Source: Nitrospinota bacterium (GTDB lineage: Bacteria > UBA8248). Taken from it: DNA of 6,593 nucleotides. Position numbers and translations under genes: made by a program. The number at the start of each line of letters is the position of its first letter. Position 1 is the stretch's first letter. Where the stretch lies: assembly GCA_011523725.1 (NCBI GenBank), contig WTGD01000336.1:1-6593 (forward strand). Reading direction: 5' to 3'. A model generated the notes under the pieces. The model had not been told where the DNA came from. It saw only the letters and a list, made by a program, of their open reading frames with translations, and made no database searches. Shown piece after piece: positions 6,489 through 6,593 of this stretch.

Positions 6489-6517
6489 TTTATACAGCAA
6501 GTTAAGGACGAGGAAAA
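6489..6517 (-). promoter_or_regulatory. Possible promoter of the EamA-Nudix-hyuA-hyuB group
   Basis: Minus strand -10 box TATAAA (6489-6494), five of six consensus bases, with a 17-base spacer to TTTTCC (6512-6517), only three of six. The surrounding sequence is AT-rich and sits between the terminator and the first gene of the group. The start point would fall near 6482, about 80 bases before the EamA ATG. The weak -35 leaves room for an activator or another sigma factor. Confidence 0.35.
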
Positions 6518-6522
6518 GATGA

Positions 6523-6537
6523 GAATTTCGGGAATTC
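6523..6537. repeat. Small inverted repeat, possible operator
   Basis: GAATT (6523-6527) and AATTC (6533-6537) are exact inverted copies separated by five bases. The dyad sits just upstream of the possible -35 box, where an activator or repressor could bind. Five-base arms can arise by chance, and no second copy was noticed in the window. Confidence 0.25.
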
Positions 6538-6540
6538 AAG

Positions 6541-6569
6541 AAAAATGCGGCGAAAAAAGGGTTCGCCAC
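6541..6569 (-). terminator. Probable intrinsic terminator of an unseen upstream gene
   Basis: On the minus strand GTGGCGA (6563-6569) pairs with TCGCCGC (6547-6553), seven pairs with one T-G wobble and a nine-base loop, and is followed at once by ATTTTT (6541-6546). This is the stem plus T-run of a rho-independent terminator. It would end transcription arriving from a minus-strand gene to the right, outside the window, and so insulate the EamA-led group. A competing small stem GGGT/ACCC followed by six T lies in the same place. Confidence 0.5.
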
Positions 6570-6593
6570 CCATGCCGCTGCCGATTCATGCGG

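Larger units (their letters stand above)
6404..6593. other. Non-coding region upstream of the EamA gene
   Basis: These 190 bases carry no open frame with family resemblance on either strand. From right to left they hold a probable intrinsic terminator (6541-6569), a short inverted repeat (6523-6537), a possible promoter (6489-6517), a perfect hairpin (6476-6488) and the EamA ribosome binding site just before 6403. The stretch between is AT-richer than the genes (6489-6545). No tRNA or recognisable riboswitch fold was found by eye. The 24 bases beyond 6569 may be the tail of another gene, but this cannot be shown. Confidence 0.55.

Noticed and set aside
5967..6569. Minus-strand frame of about 200 codons overlapping the EamA gene
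   Set aside because: It reads through the terminator-like stem and the EamA gene in another frame, giving Arg/His/Gly-rich sequence; the EamA frame has membrane helices and a strong ribosome binding site.
1..6593. CRISPR array, tRNA, rRNA or insertion sequence
   Set aside because: No regularly spaced repeats, no tRNA-like fold and no transposase-like protein or flanking inverted repeats were seen on either strand.

Overview
All five genes recognised here lie on the minus strand and read from right to left. Transcription order is: a small EamA-type membrane protein, a Nudix-fold protein, a hydantoinase/oxoprolinase A-type subunit (HyuA), a hydantoinase/oxoprolinase B-type subunit (HyuB), glyceraldehyde-3-phosphate dehydrogenase (gap), and the first 122 codons of phosphoglycerate kinase (pgk), which runs off the left edge. 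The DNA is GC-rich (sampled 60-base stretches of gap and hyuA count 65-77% G+C). Genes are tightly packed, starts are ATG, and Shine-Dalgarno sites are usable at gap and the EamA gene. This is bacterial DNA from a high-GC lineage. The proteins look like those of soil or marine Gram-negative groups, possibly an uncultured one, but the sequence does not fix the phylum.

Right end (5981-6593): about 190 bases without a gene hold a probable intrinsic terminator for an unseen upstream gene, a small inverted repeat, a possible promoter with a good -10 box and a perfect GCCGC/GCGGC hairpin. The one-domain EamA membrane protein follows, with a strong ribosome binding site. The Nudix gene starts 17 bases after it. 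Nudix is clearly AT-richer (about 54% GC) and its Nudix box has lost two of three conserved glutamates.

Middle (1570-5426): hyuA and hyuB overlap by four bases (ATGA), the usual arrangement for two subunits of one enzyme. Such HyuA/HyuB pairs are ATP-dependent enzymes that open cyclic amides (5-oxoprolinase, N-methylhydantoinase) or carboxylate ketones (acetone or acetophenone carboxylase). HyuA keeps nearly all family nucleotide-binding motifs. HyuB is recognisable end to end but departs from the family consensus at most of its polar and metal-binding motifs. This is the most unusual thing in the window. The substrate cannot be assigned.

Left end (1-1570): gap and pgk form the usual glycolytic/gluconeogenic pair catalysing consecutive steps (glyceraldehyde-3-phosphate to 1,3-bisphosphoglycerate to 3-phosphoglycerate). 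A sigma70-like promoter with a 17-base spacer lies in the 184-base gap before gap, so this pair probably has its own transcript. No terminator was found after hyuB, so read-through into gap-pgk is possible. The functional link of the EamA and Nudix proteins to the Hyu enzyme is inferred only from co-orientation and short spacing.
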